DNA from: Clostridia bacterium
GTDB taxonomy: Bacteria; Bacillota; Clostridia; Christensenellales; CAG-314
Direction: 5' to 3'
Assembly: GCA_900769665.1 (NCBI GenBank)
Contig: CAAGHL010000034.1
Coordinates: 1 to 45,929 of the forward strand
DNA length: 45,929 nt
Shown here: positions 9,101 to 17,326 of the stretch, piece after piece
Layout of the letters: the number at the start of each line of letters is the position of its first letter
Numbering within the stretch: position 1 is the stretch's first letter
The notes under the pieces: generated by a model
Told to the model about the DNA's origin: nothing
What the model saw: the letters and a program-made list of their open reading frames with translations, nothing else
Databases searched by the model: none
Program-made: the position numbers and the translations under genes

Positions 9101-10328
9101 CGGAAGCGGCACACACACAATTGCAAACGGACAGGCATACACGCCTAATGCTACGGACGCCGTCACGACGGCAACCGTCACACTGTCTTTTGACATTGAC
9201 GGAAAGACAAAAAAGGTAACGCGGGAAATACCGATCAACACCGTAACGGCAGGCGAAGACTTTATCAAGGGTTATTTTGTATACGACAATGCAGTATCGT
9301 CTACAAGCAGTAACGGTCTTGTTTTCGTCGGTGACAGCGGACAAATGAGTTTCTCTTTTGCGCGTCCGATATATGCGGACAACATGATGTTGCGATTTAT
9401 CGCAGATGCGGAAAAGTTTGCCGCAACGTCGTTTGACATTACTTTGACAGATCGCTTTGACGGCAAACAACGAGTAACGCTTTCCTACACGCTGGCTAAA
9501 GGAACGTGGTATTGTTCGGTCAACGGCGGCAAGTCGACGGAAACGAGTTTTGACGGCGACAGTTACTTGCAACTCAACTATGACAACAAATCTCGTACGT
9601 TTACCGACAGCAACGGGCAAACGCTCGGCAGTGTCAGCCAAATCGGCGGCGACAAGTTTGACGGTTTTACAAGCGGTTACGTTTACTTAGACTGTGATGT
9701 CGTCGGCGTAGACGGCAAAACGGAAGTCGGTTTGCGTACAATAAACAACCAAACAATCAACAGCGTCAAGCGCGACATGCAACGTCCTTACATCAAGGCG
9801 GACGGCAAATACCAAGGTAGAGTTGCCGCAGGCAGCACGGTGACATTGATTTCGGCTACGGCGTATGACGTACTTAATGCCGTCGGCGACATTATGGTCA
9901 GTGTAAAGCTCGGCAGTAAAACGGTACTTAGCGAACGCGTGCTTGTTCCCGGTGAAACCTTCACCGTGACGGAATGCGGAACGTATACAATTACCTACAA
10001 AGTTGCCGATTCGGCGAAGAATACTGCCCCCGACAAAATCGAGTTTGCCGTATACGATCCCGTCAAACCTACATTGCAATTTGACGGAGATATTGCCGAA
10101 GAAGTCAAGGTCGGGCAGAAAATTCAGCTACCGAAGTATACAATCGACGACAACAACCCCGACGGCGTTACGGTGTATCGATACATCATGGCACCCGACG
10201 GAACAAAAGCAAAAATACAGGAAGATTCCGTTACATTTACACAAAAAGGCACATACGTATTAACTTTTTTGGTAACGGACGAGCATAACAACGCAACCAT
10301 GTACAGGTTTGCCGTAAAAGTAAAGTGA
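6099..10328 (+). CDS. Very large secreted multi-domain surface protein
   Basis: A 1409-aa exported protein of unknown function. I start it at the TTG at 6099, whose last two bases lie in the permease stop (TTGA overlap). AAGGAGG sits at ideal distance and the start gives a clean signal peptide ending near AYA/SD; the longer frame from 5964 would lack a sensible N-terminus. Three jelly-roll/concanavalin-like beta domains, at about residues 41-234, 517-757 and 1056-1219, alternate with Ig-like beta-sandwich stretches (PTLQFDGDIAEEVKVGQKI type). No LPXTG motif, lipobox or C-terminal membrane helix is visible, so it may be released or held non-covalently. Its position between sugar permeases and a glycan-related lipoprotein suggests glycan binding; no catalytic motif was recognised. 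Confidence 0.82.
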   Translation: MTLSKRITIFALCVVLAATIAAAVLFSSVGNDKAYASDVFDYVGTVKTVNGSVEGSKRGLRLFGYDNGVTANFKNAQTDVFSAELQIGSHDGKKDLKKYSLVFTDVKSGKSFAVQVVSYSDYSDVGVIYQGNKGGIVYYERKNAAYGMTAGYNADGVYTKFTSEVCNLTFDPQSMQVKVKADDGNFRVVWDFTKQYNDGKLLVNDLSAFTEYTVSIVLDEILANSRGDLMVYSFGGYSLADETVEYRPTILLSKGLKPVVGKEFSLPTAKLTDANGNDISDKIVASVYDADGNIVADKTKTFTPQSAGTLYVYYLYSDGQTTADLWYKTQAVNESDITAKFNYDGELPTKAGVGAKLTIPSGSVLTDVVESGKEECLVTVKKDGVAVEGYLNVAGGFVFEVTAKGNYEIVYGGKLSSLYKTETKTFTADEKMLAVNVDVESEFAVGITYKLPSAEFCLGRNKVVSEAMVVYPSGKQADGTVTLDEVGKYIVKYNATIDGEEYRHEETFEVKKPYVDNFDSEAQFAQMRGNNEFKGVKLSLINNQTVTYNKVVDLSEYTFDANINKGKTLLELNLDPKTIGSTDIDSLYVVFTDKYDPTNYVTIRCKYLSYSPLSTSIRARASNQASWVGYYYDFYSTDRRVDAAAIHEEGGFVSAASFTHRLDEYDFGYGSLKLYFDYQTKRLYSQPLWTVGHNDGSHPEYNSKKVPWLVYDFGTSDSTLSAGNKPWNGFTTGEAYVSVYAKGVSSTADVFMLNIGGEDLTTPLFDDTKAPTITVDVDKNNIPSAKVGMSYKVFDFSAIDADSAVVDKGVTVTNDATGKQITLDENMCFTPIEGGYTFTYYAVDAFGYRAEETIKVKAIRNVDMPRVTVSDGLPKTAYYGQTIALADYQIVSQGAGQASVDVKVTCGDVEIPVTNGKFVCLGAVGVYNVTYTVTDYIGQTAQIKKKIAVSLSEKLQFDEQVLSLPKAFINGDKVYFGQYSAVYYNDKLERISVPATIDVTDGSGTHTIANGQAYTPNATDAVTTATVTLSFDIDGKTKKVTREIPINTVTAGEDFIKGYFVYDNAVSSTSSNGLVFVGDSGQMSFSFARPIYADNMMLRFIADAEKFAATSFDITLTDRFDGKQRVTLSYTLAKGTWYCSVNGGKSTETSFDGDSYLQLNYDNKSRTFTDSNGQTLGSVSQIGGDKFDGFTSGYVYLDCDVVGVDGKTEVGLRTINNQTINSVKRDMQRPYIKADGKYQGRVAAGSTVTLISATAYDVLNAVGDIMVSVKLGSKTVLSERVLVPGETFTVTECGTYTITYKVADSAKNTAPDKIEFAVYDPVKPTLQFDGDIAEEVKVGQKIQLPKYTIDDNNPDGVTVYRYIMAPDGTKAKIQEDSVTFTQKGTYVLTFLVTDEHNNATMYRFAVKVK
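10253..10276 (-). repeat. Dispersed motif site 2 (inside a coding end)
   Basis: On the minus strand GTTACC, a ten-base A-rich spacer, then ATACGTAT (10260-10253). It lies within the last 25 codons of the large surface protein, about 80 bases before the next gene's start. Confidence 0.35.
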
Positions 10329-10341
10329 CGGGAGGTAAGCA

Positions 10342-12294
10342 ATGAAAAAGATAATTTCGCTTTGTTTGACGCTTGTTTTACTGCTTGCAGTCCTTGTCGG
10401 ATGCGTGCAAACTCCCGACAATCCCAACAATTCGACCAAGCCGACAATAAACAAAACCGATATTAAAATCGTAGACGGCGGCAAAACGGAGTACAAAGTT
10501 GTTGTTCCTTCGGGTGAAAACGGTTTTGTCACAACCGCCGCATCGGAACTTGTCAATTTTGTCAAGGAAGCCACGGGCGCAACCTTGCCCGTAGTGACGG
10601 ACGGTGAGGAGTTTTCCGTTTCGGAAAAGGTTATTTCCCTCGGCAATACCACGGTGTTTGAAGGCAGCGGAGTTAAACTGACGGAAAAATTGCGCGAAAC
10701 GGGTTACGTAATGAAGCGCAAGGGTAACACCTTGGTAATCAACGCAAAAGACGACAACGGTGTCATCAGTGCGGTATACGATATGTTGGGATACAGTCTC
10801 GGCTTGGAGTTTTACAGCTACGACGAGTACACTCTCGACAAAACCGATACGATGTATATGTTGGATTTCGACTTGGAATTTTTGCCGAGTATCGACATTC
10901 GAGACATAATGATGCGTTCGTTGAATACCAACTACCGTCAACGTATGCGCTTGTATGCAGGCAAGGGCTTAGGACACTGGATAACATTTGCACACACGAC
11001 TACGGGTGCGAGCAATCTGAAAAACGGCGGTGACGAGTTGTACGGTTTCTTGCCGTACAGCGTCTACGGCGAGCATAAGGATTGGTATGACGAATCGCAT
11101 ACGCAGCTTTGTTACAGCAATGCCGAAATGCGTGCGGAATTTGTCGAGCAAGTAAAAAAACGCATTATCAAAAACCCCGACGGCAAGTATTTGATGATCG
11201 GTCACGAAGACAACTTCGAGATGTGTCTGTGCGACGATTGTAAGGCGGAACGCGATTTGTATGGCGGCTACGGCGGACAGGAATTGCACTTTACCAATCT
11301 TGTTGCCGAAGCGGTGGACGCTTGGCTTGCCGACAACTACCCCGACCGTGAAATCTTCTACGTGTTTTTTGCCTACCAAACTTCGCAGGAACCACCGATA
11401 AAACGGCAAACGATTGACGGCAAGGAAGTCGGCATAAAGGATGCCGACGGCAAATATATACCGCATTACGGCGACCTTAAAATCCGTAAAAACGTAATGG
11501 TCATGTATTGTCCCATCGACTCGGACTTCAGCAAAGGTTTTTCCGAAACGGAAAACGCCACGCAGTACACGCAACTTAAAGGTTGGAGCGACATTTACGC
11601 GGCGCAAGGGCTGGCAAACAACATCATCGTGTGGGGTTACAGCCTTGCAGTGTACAACTACTTTATTCCGTTGTACAACTTCGGTACGTACAAGGCGCAC
11701 TACGAGTTTTATCGTGATTGCGGCGTGCATTACATCGACGACCAAGCGTACAGTAGCTCGGGCATACCATGTTTCGAGGCTATGCAAATTTATGTACAGT
11801 CCAAACTGATGTACGACACTTCTCTCAGTTACAACGACCTTTGCTACGACTTTATCGAGCATTACTACGGGCCGAGCGGCGAGACATTCAAAGAGTACTT
11901 CGATTTCTTCCGCGCCTACTACGAGTACCTTGCGGAAACTAAGAGCATTAACGGCAGCATTTGGCAGGAAATGTCAAAAGCCGACTATTGGCCGACCGAA
12001 GTAGTGCAACAACTTATGGACTACTTGGACAAATGTCTTGCCGACATCGAGCCGCTAAAGGAAACGGACAACGCTCGTTGGCAAGTGCTTAACGACCGTA
12101 TCCGTCGCGAACGTCTTACGCCGATATACATGATGTTTATGTTCCACATGAACGAATTGCCCAAGGATAAGCAGGTAGAATACCTTGCGGACATGAAGAT
12201 GTACACACAAAAGTACGATATATTGGAGACTCAGGAGTCTAAGCGTGACATCACAACGCTAATCGAAACGTGGGAAGCGCAAATCGGAGGTTGA
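10342..12294 (+). CDS. DUF4838 family lipoprotein
   Basis: A 650-aa protein with a lipoprotein signal (AVLVGC). After a short Asn/Pro/Thr linker comes a small alpha/beta domain (about residues 50-170, VVVPSGENGFVTTAASELVN...) like the N-terminal domain found before GH20 or GH67 catalytic barrels. The rest (about 190-560) matches the DUF4838 pattern, with YLMIGHEDNFEMCLCDDCKA and the Trp/Tyr-rich NNIIVWGYSLAVYNYFIP. DUF4838 proteins recur in polysaccharide-utilisation loci, but I know of no proven reaction. GGGAGG precedes the ATG. It follows the large surface protein by 13 bases and precedes the next gene by one base, so it is in the same operon. Confidence 0.8.
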   Translation: MKKIISLCLTLVLLLAVLVGCVQTPDNPNNSTKPTINKTDIKIVDGGKTEYKVVVPSGENGFVTTAASELVNFVKEATGATLPVVTDGEEFSVSEKVISLGNTTVFEGSGVKLTEKLRETGYVMKRKGNTLVINAKDDNGVISAVYDMLGYSLGLEFYSYDEYTLDKTDTMYMLDFDLEFLPSIDIRDIMMRSLNTNYRQRMRLYAGKGLGHWITFAHTTTGASNLKNGGDELYGFLPYSVYGEHKDWYDESHTQLCYSNAEMRAEFVEQVKKRIIKNPDGKYLMIGHEDNFEMCLCDDCKAERDLYGGYGGQELHFTNLVAEAVDAWLADNYPDREIFYVFFAYQTSQEPPIKRQTIDGKEVGIKDADGKYIPHYGDLKIRKNVMVMYCPIDSDFSKGFSETENATQYTQLKGWSDIYAAQGLANNIIVWGYSLAVYNYFIPLYNFGTYKAHYEFYRDCGVHYIDDQAYSSSGIPCFEAMQIYVQSKLMYDTSLSYNDLCYDFIEHYYGPSGETFKEYFDFFRAYYEYLAETKSINGSIWQEMSKADYWPTEVVQQLMDYLDKCLADIEPLKETDNARWQVLNDRIRRERLTPIYMMFMFHMNELPKDKQVEYLADMKMYTQKYDILETQESKRDITTLIETWEAQIGG

Positions 12295-12295
12295 C

Positions 12296-13708
12296 ATGGC
12301 AAAGAAAACAAAAATTATTCTGATTTGCGCCGTTGCTTTGATTTTGGTAGCGGCAATAGTAACGACGCTGTGTTTGGTGTTGACTAAGCCTTCGGAAATC
12401 GGGCCGACGGAAAAAGTAACGATAAAACTTAACCTCAACGATTATTCCCTTGTCGAGGACGATACTTTTACTCTTGCGGCAACGACAAATTCGACGGATA
12501 TTATCAAGTGGACGTCTACCGACACGGCTGTTGCGTCGGTGTCGTCGCAAGGGCGTGTGATTGCAAAGACGGTTGGCGAAACGACAATCACGGCAACGGT
12601 CGGTAATGTTTCCGACAGTTGTACGGTTACTGTGCTTGCCGACGAAAACAATCAAACGAAGATTGAGATAAATCAACCGATTTTGCGTTTGTCGGTGTCA
12701 AGAGGAGCAACGCAAATACAAGGTACGGTGACGACCGCTAACGGACAACAAACCCTTGCCGAGGCAGGCGCGACATACAAAAGCGACAACACGGACATAG
12801 CAACCGTATCTGCCAACGGTACGGTTACGCCCGTTGCGGTAGGCAGCACGCTTGTTTATGTTACCGTCGGCGGACGTACAAAGATTGTTTCGGCGGAAGT
12901 GTACACAATGCTTGTATCTACTGCCGAGGATTGGAACGCCATGTTGGGTTTACCGGGTGACCTTGCGGCACGGTTTTACGTAACAAACGACATCGATTTT
13001 TCCGGCGTGACATACAATGCAAAGACTAATAACGGCGGCGACGTATTGCTCAGTCAAAGTTTTTGCGGCAGTCTTGACGGCGGCGGACATGCGATTAGCA
13101 ACGTCACCTTTGACGGTTCGGTGTCGTCGCAGTCGCTGTTTGGCACAATGGTGGGTTGCAACATTACCGACATTGCCTTTTACAACATACACTTTACTTC
13201 AAGTAATGCGGCGGGTTTGGCAATACGCATAGTGCAACACTACAATGTTGCCGACGAAAACGGCAATGCTACGAGGGATCTACTGTTTGCTCCCTGTTAC
13301 GTCACAAATGTTTTCGGGGATTTTGTCTACGACTACCATAATGTAAGCGGTATTGCCAATATTTACTTCGGCGGTGGCTTGGAAAACGTGTTTGTCAACA
13401 TGCGTATGTCCGACGGCAGTGCGGTAAACCAAAATACCGATTTTGCCGTTGCCAAGCAAAGTATGATTTGGTCAATGGCAGATCCAAACTGGTTTGCTAA
13501 CAACTATCTCAACAACGTAGTCGTGCTTGCCGAAAACGGTGCGGCAAACGCCGCGTGGGATACGACATACGATGGCGCAGGCTTGACTATATCTCTTGAC
13601 GGATTACACGTAGCGACTACAAAAATGGAAGCAGGTTACTTGGTGCGCACGCTGTTCGACAACAATGTTTGGACTGTGACGCCGGGACAATTGCCCAAGT
13701 TGAAGTAA
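12296..13708 (+). CDS. Membrane-anchored BIG2-domain surface protein
   Basis: A 470-aa protein with one N-terminal membrane helix (residues ~6-29) and no lipobox, so a signal anchor. Two bacterial Ig-like group 2 (BIG2) domains follow, at about residues 40-115 and 120-205, seen in WTSTDTAVASVSSQGRVIAK and YKSDNTDIATVSANGTVTPV. The C-terminal half is repetitive, Asn/Gly-rich and probably a beta-helix (GSLDGGGHAISNVTFDGSV, a GLUG-like repeat). Its start is one base after the preceding stop, with GGAGG inside the upstream gene. Probably adhesive or scaffold-like; the ligand is unknown. Confidence 0.85.
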   Translation: MAKKTKIILICAVALILVAAIVTTLCLVLTKPSEIGPTEKVTIKLNLNDYSLVEDDTFTLAATTNSTDIIKWTSTDTAVASVSSQGRVIAKTVGETTITATVGNVSDSCTVTVLADENNQTKIEINQPILRLSVSRGATQIQGTVTTANGQQTLAEAGATYKSDNTDIATVSANGTVTPVAVGSTLVYVTVGGRTKIVSAEVYTMLVSTAEDWNAMLGLPGDLAARFYVTNDIDFSGVTYNAKTNNGGDVLLSQSFCGSLDGGGHAISNVTFDGSVSSQSLFGTMVGCNITDIAFYNIHFTSSNAAGLAIRIVQHYNVADENGNATRDLLFAPCYVTNVFGDFVYDYHNVSGIANIYFGGGLENVFVNMRMSDGSAVNQNTDFAVAKQSMIWSMADPNWFANNYLNNVVVLAENGAANAAWDTTYDGAGLTISLDGLHVATTKMEAGYLVRTLFDNNVWTVTPGQLPKLK

Positions 13709-13727
13709 AATCACAAAAGGCGTATAT

Positions 13728-13750
13728 GTTACCGAATTTTGCATACGTAT
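13728..13750 (+). repeat. Dispersed motif site 3
   Basis: GTTACC (13728-13733), a nine-base spacer, then ATACGTAT (13743-13750). Intergenic, about 75 bases before the ATG of the cadherin-like lipoprotein. Confidence 0.4.
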
Positions 13751-13824
13751 TAAAAATTTTGTGACAAAATCAATGGTTGTACCTGTCAAAAAGACAGTAA
13801 AATTTAATCCTAGGAGGAAAAACA

Positions 13825-16800
13825 ATGAAACGCTACAAACTGATTGCCGTTTTGTTGGTAGTTGCACTTGTCGCAGTGCTTTGCGCGGCTTGTACCGTTA
13901 CCGAACAACCGCAAATTACCGTCAAGGTAAACGGCAAGGAAGTAAGGGCAAACGGTACTGTGTATGCCGTCGAGTTGGACAGCGACGTAACCAAGGCGGT
14001 TATCGAAGCGACTACAACCGTCGGTGAAATCAAAGGCTCGGGAACCTTCGACATCAAGGAAGGCGTAAACGAGTTTGTACTTACTTTGAAAGCAAACGAT
14101 ACCGAAACAAAGTATACCGTAAAGGTTACGCGCAAGGCTGTCGAAAAGCCTGCCGACGTAACTCTTGCCGAAGTTAAGGTCGGCGAAACAACGCTTGTTC
14201 TGACCGAAGGCAAGTACGCAACTACGGTCGATTACGAAGTCGACAAGATTGCCGTTACCGCAAAAGCGACAGACAGTGCGGCAACCGTAGACGGCATCGG
14301 CGAAAAAACGCTTGTCGTAGGCAAAAACGAAGTAACGCTGACCGTCAAAAACGGCACTGAAACACAAAACTATACGGTAGAGATCACTCGTGAAGCCGCA
14401 GTCCTTACCCTTGGGGAAGTCAAGATCGGCGAAACAACCCTTACTGCCGATGGTGACGGCGTGTACAACCACACTGTTGCAAACACCGTTTCGAGTGTGA
14501 CCATCGCCGCAACGGCAACCAAGTCTTACGCTACGGTAGAGGGCGCAGGCGAAAAAACGCTCAATATCGGCGAAAACACATTTACGCTCACCGTAAAAGT
14601 CGATGACAACACAAAACAACAATACACGGTAAAAGTAGTGCGTGAAGCCGCCGATCTTACATTGAAAGAGGTCAAAATCGGTGACGAAGTACTTACTGCG
14701 CAAGACAGAACGTACACCTGCAACGTTGCCAACGAAGTTACCCAAGTGACGATTTCGGCAGTTGCCAACAACACGGCGGCAACGGTGGACGGCGTCGGAA
14801 CAAAGGAAAACCTTGCGGTGGGCGAAAACAGGTTTGAAGTTACCGTTTCCGTCGGTGAGGAGCAAGCAAAGTACACAATTATTGTCAATCGTGCAAAAAG
14901 CAGTGTGAAAACAATTGCCAAAATCACCGTAGACGGAGCGGACGCCACCTACGACCAAGCTGCCAAAACATACACGGCAACGGTTGGCAAGTTTACCGCA
15001 AAGGTAGACATTGCGCTAACAAGCAGTGTTTCCTCCTACCAAACGGACGAACCAATCGGTACTCTTGCCGAGGGCGAAAACCAATTTGTAATTACCGTTA
15101 CTGCGGAAGACGGCACAACGGAAACATACAGTTTGGTGCTTATCGTTGTTTTGCCCATGTTCAATGTCAGCTACGTCGGAAACATCGAAGGAGCCGTTGC
15201 AAGCGAGGGTTACACATACAAATACGGCGACAAGCAAATAATCAACATCGTACTTGCCGCTCCGTACACACAATCGTACCCAAAACTTGCAGTTACCTAC
15301 AAAGTTGGTGACGGCGAAGCAAAATCCGTAACGCTTGACGAAAACTACGGCTTTGAAGTGTCCGCTGCGGAAGCAATCGGCAACATTGCGGTGGACGTAA
15401 AAGGTATTGAAATCAACATCTACACAATTACTTATCACCGTGGCGGCGAAACTACAACCGAAAAGGTAGAGTACGGCAAAGATGCTCAAAACGCTGCAAT
15501 TACGCCCAACACGGAAACAAAAGAAGTGCTTGACGGCTACACATACATGCACGATGAAAAATGGGTTACCCAAGACGGCGGTATGATTGTTGCAAGTCTT
15601 ACAAACATCACCGCGGATGCCGACGTGTATTACAAGGACGAAGTGCTTGTTCGTAGCGAGGTTGCGTACTATGCGCCTATGGGCGGCGCCGTTACGTATT
15701 ACACAATCAAGCAAATGAACAGCTATGTCGCAGGCTTGGAAAACGGCGACGTTGTGTTCAAAGTGCTTATCAAGTCTGTCGCAACGGACGGTTCTTCCGA
15801 GGAAGAAGGCAAAACGTCGTTTGTAATTTACGGTACGGCAGTTTGGAATCCCGCAAATGAAATGGGCGTTTCCGTGATGGCAAGCGAGCTCAACAAGTGG
15901 TTTACGGTAAAGGCAAGCGCCGCCGACAAGAAAGTTACCGTTTACAGACCCGACGGAACGGTAGCGACGGAAAAAACGTTTGAAGCGTACGCCGCAGATA
16001 CAATCTCTCTCGCAATCCACGCAGACGCGGCGATTGCCGCAATCAATCCCGTTTTGCCTGAACTTTGCACTGTAACATACCTTGACGAAACGGGCGGACA
16101 AATTACCACCGAAAAGGTTGTAAAGGGTAGCGCGGCAACTTACGTGTACAGCAAACCGTCCGAGGAGCTTGGCGACGGATACACAAAAGCTTACTTTAAC
16201 TACAAGTGGATTAAAGACGGCGCGGTTGTGGATCTTAGCAATGTACAAGAGAATATTTCCGTAACTACATCCTACGATATTTACGTGTACAAAAACGTAG
16301 TTACGTCAGGTGACACTCCATTGAAGACAATCAACAGGTTTATTGCTATCGGTAGTGACAGAAAAATCTCGTTTAGAGTGCGTGTTAATAATACCGGTTG
16401 GGCAGGATTGAACATTATTGCCGCCGGCGGATATGTCGGTGTTAGCGGAGGCGTGTCGCAAGGCCCCACGTGGTACATTGTGACGATTGATACGGTTAGC
16501 GGTGCAATATCGATAGTGACCGACGACGGTGTCGAAAAGGAGCTTGATATTGGCAACTATACGGCTAAACCGACAACCCTTGACAATATTTCGATTACGC
16601 TGTCCGGCGGAGATTTGGATGTTGCTGCGGTAAATGTGGACATAGTGAAAAACGAGTTTTATGATATCGACAAAACGACATTACTACATTCGGAATTGGT
16701 GGTAAAAGGTACTACAAGTTACGTTCATAAATTCGCAGCCGACAGCGAAGGCTACGTGAAAACTGTCGATACTTGGTTACCCATTGACGGAGCGGAAAAC

Positions 16801-17241
16801 AAAGTGTACGCGGCAGGCGGAATGCACACAAAGACATACAGTGTGACAGGATCTACAAATGGTGACGTTGTAAATGCTGGTAGTTACATTATGAAGTATA
16901 TTTCTGTGAATAACGGAAAAATGGAAGTGTTCTTCACTATGAACTCTAATGGTATGTCGCTTGGTGTTATGGAACATTCGGGGTGGACACAACCTTTGCA
17001 GACGATGAATTGCGTTGCAGGAAAAATGTATAAGATGGTTCTGAATTTTGATAATGACGGAAAAGGAACAACTGCAACATTGTTTGATGAAAACGGAAAC
17101 GTTTTTGATGGTAAAGAAAACATAGACATTTCTAAATGCACAACCTCTGCATTGAGTTTTGTTGTAAAAACACCTGTAAAAACATGGGATCCGCTGGTTT
17201 ATGAACCCGATGCTTCGTGCGTGATTGGTGTTAGGTGGTAG
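13825..17241 (+). CDS. Cadherin-like repeat lipoprotein, 1138 aa
   Basis: A lipoprotein signal with Cys at residue 23 (CAAC) is followed by five tandem ~80-aa cadherin-like beta-sandwich repeats (about residues 31-105, 112-192, 194-275, 277-356, 361-441). Each has an E-V-K-[IV]-G opening, an A-T-V-x-G-x-G-x-K middle and a Y-T-V-x-[VI]-x-R end. The next region (~445-800) has MucBP/listeria-like strands (TVTYLDETGGQITTEKVVKG). Two lectin-like beta domains lie at the C-terminus. From about 16,850 on, codon choice turns AT-richer than in the repeats, as if this end were exchanged or evolving faster. AGGAGG precedes the ATG and a terminator follows. Probably a stalk that displays the C-terminal binding domains. 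Confidence 0.85.
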   Translation: MKRYKLIAVLLVVALVAVLCAACTVTEQPQITVKVNGKEVRANGTVYAVELDSDVTKAVIEATTTVGEIKGSGTFDIKEGVNEFVLTLKANDTETKYTVKVTRKAVEKPADVTLAEVKVGETTLVLTEGKYATTVDYEVDKIAVTAKATDSAATVDGIGEKTLVVGKNEVTLTVKNGTETQNYTVEITREAAVLTLGEVKIGETTLTADGDGVYNHTVANTVSSVTIAATATKSYATVEGAGEKTLNIGENTFTLTVKVDDNTKQQYTVKVVREAADLTLKEVKIGDEVLTAQDRTYTCNVANEVTQVTISAVANNTAATVDGVGTKENLAVGENRFEVTVSVGEEQAKYTIIVNRAKSSVKTIAKITVDGADATYDQAAKTYTATVGKFTAKVDIALTSSVSSYQTDEPIGTLAEGENQFVITVTAEDGTTETYSLVLIVVLPMFNVSYVGNIEGAVASEGYTYKYGDKQIINIVLAAPYTQSYPKLAVTYKVGDGEAKSVTLDENYGFEVSAAEAIGNIAVDVKGIEINIYTITYHRGGETTTEKVEYGKDAQNAAITPNTETKEVLDGYTYMHDEKWVTQDGGMIVASLTNITADADVYYKDEVLVRSEVAYYAPMGGAVTYYTIKQMNSYVAGLENGDVVFKVLIKSVATDGSSEEEGKTSFVIYGTAVWNPANEMGVSVMASELNKWFTVKASAADKKVTVYRPDGTVATEKTFEAYAADTISLAIHADAAIAAINPVLPELCTVTYLDETGGQITTEKVVKGSAATYVYSKPSEELGDGYTKAYFNYKWIKDGAVVDLSNVQENISVTTSYDIYVYKNVVTSGDTPLKTINRFIAIGSDRKISFRVRVNNTGWAGLNIIAAGGYVGVSGGVSQGPTWYIVTIDTVSGAISIVTDDGVEKELDIGNYTAKPTTLDNISITLSGGDLDVAAVNVDIVKNEFYDIDKTTLLHSELVVKGTTSYVHKFAADSEGYVKTVDTWLPIDGAENKVYAAGGMHTKTYSVTGSTNGDVVNAGSYIMKYISVNNGKMEVFFTMNSNGMSLGVMEHSGWTQPLQTMNCVAGKMYKMVLNFDNDGKGTTATLFDENGNVFDGKENIDISKCTTSALSFVVKTPVKTWDPLVYEPDASCVIGVRW

Positions 17242-17261
17242 TGTCTTAAAATTGATTCATC

Positions 17262-17287
17262 GAGCGAGGGAAATCCCCTCGCTCTTT
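17262..17287 (+). terminator. Rho-independent terminator after the surface-protein operon
   Basis: A perfect 9-bp stem (17262-17270 with 17276-17284), a 5-base loop, then only TTT. GC-rich and strong, with a short T-run. It lies 20 bases past the cadherin-like gene. Confidence 0.7.
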
Positions 17288-17302
17288 GAAATTAAACTCT
17301 TT

Positions 17303-17326
17303 GTAAGCAAAAAATTGATACGTTAT
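17303..17326 (+). repeat. Dispersed motif site 4, overlapping the GH20 start
   Basis: GTAAGC, nine bases (AAAAAATTG), then ATACGTTAT, the palindrome with one inserted T. The final AT is part of the GH20 start codon at 17325, where no SD is visible. Confidence 0.45.

Noticed and set aside
8715..9641. Minus-strand open frame of 308 codons opposite the large surface protein
   Set aside because: Antisense shadow of a signal-peptide protein in an operon with clear SDs; no recognisable domain.
13810..16248. Two long minus-strand open frames (382 and 410 codons) opposite the cadherin-like lipoprotein
   Set aside because: No SD, Cys/Phe/Val-rich low-complexity translation, and they mirror the biased codons of the real repeat gene.
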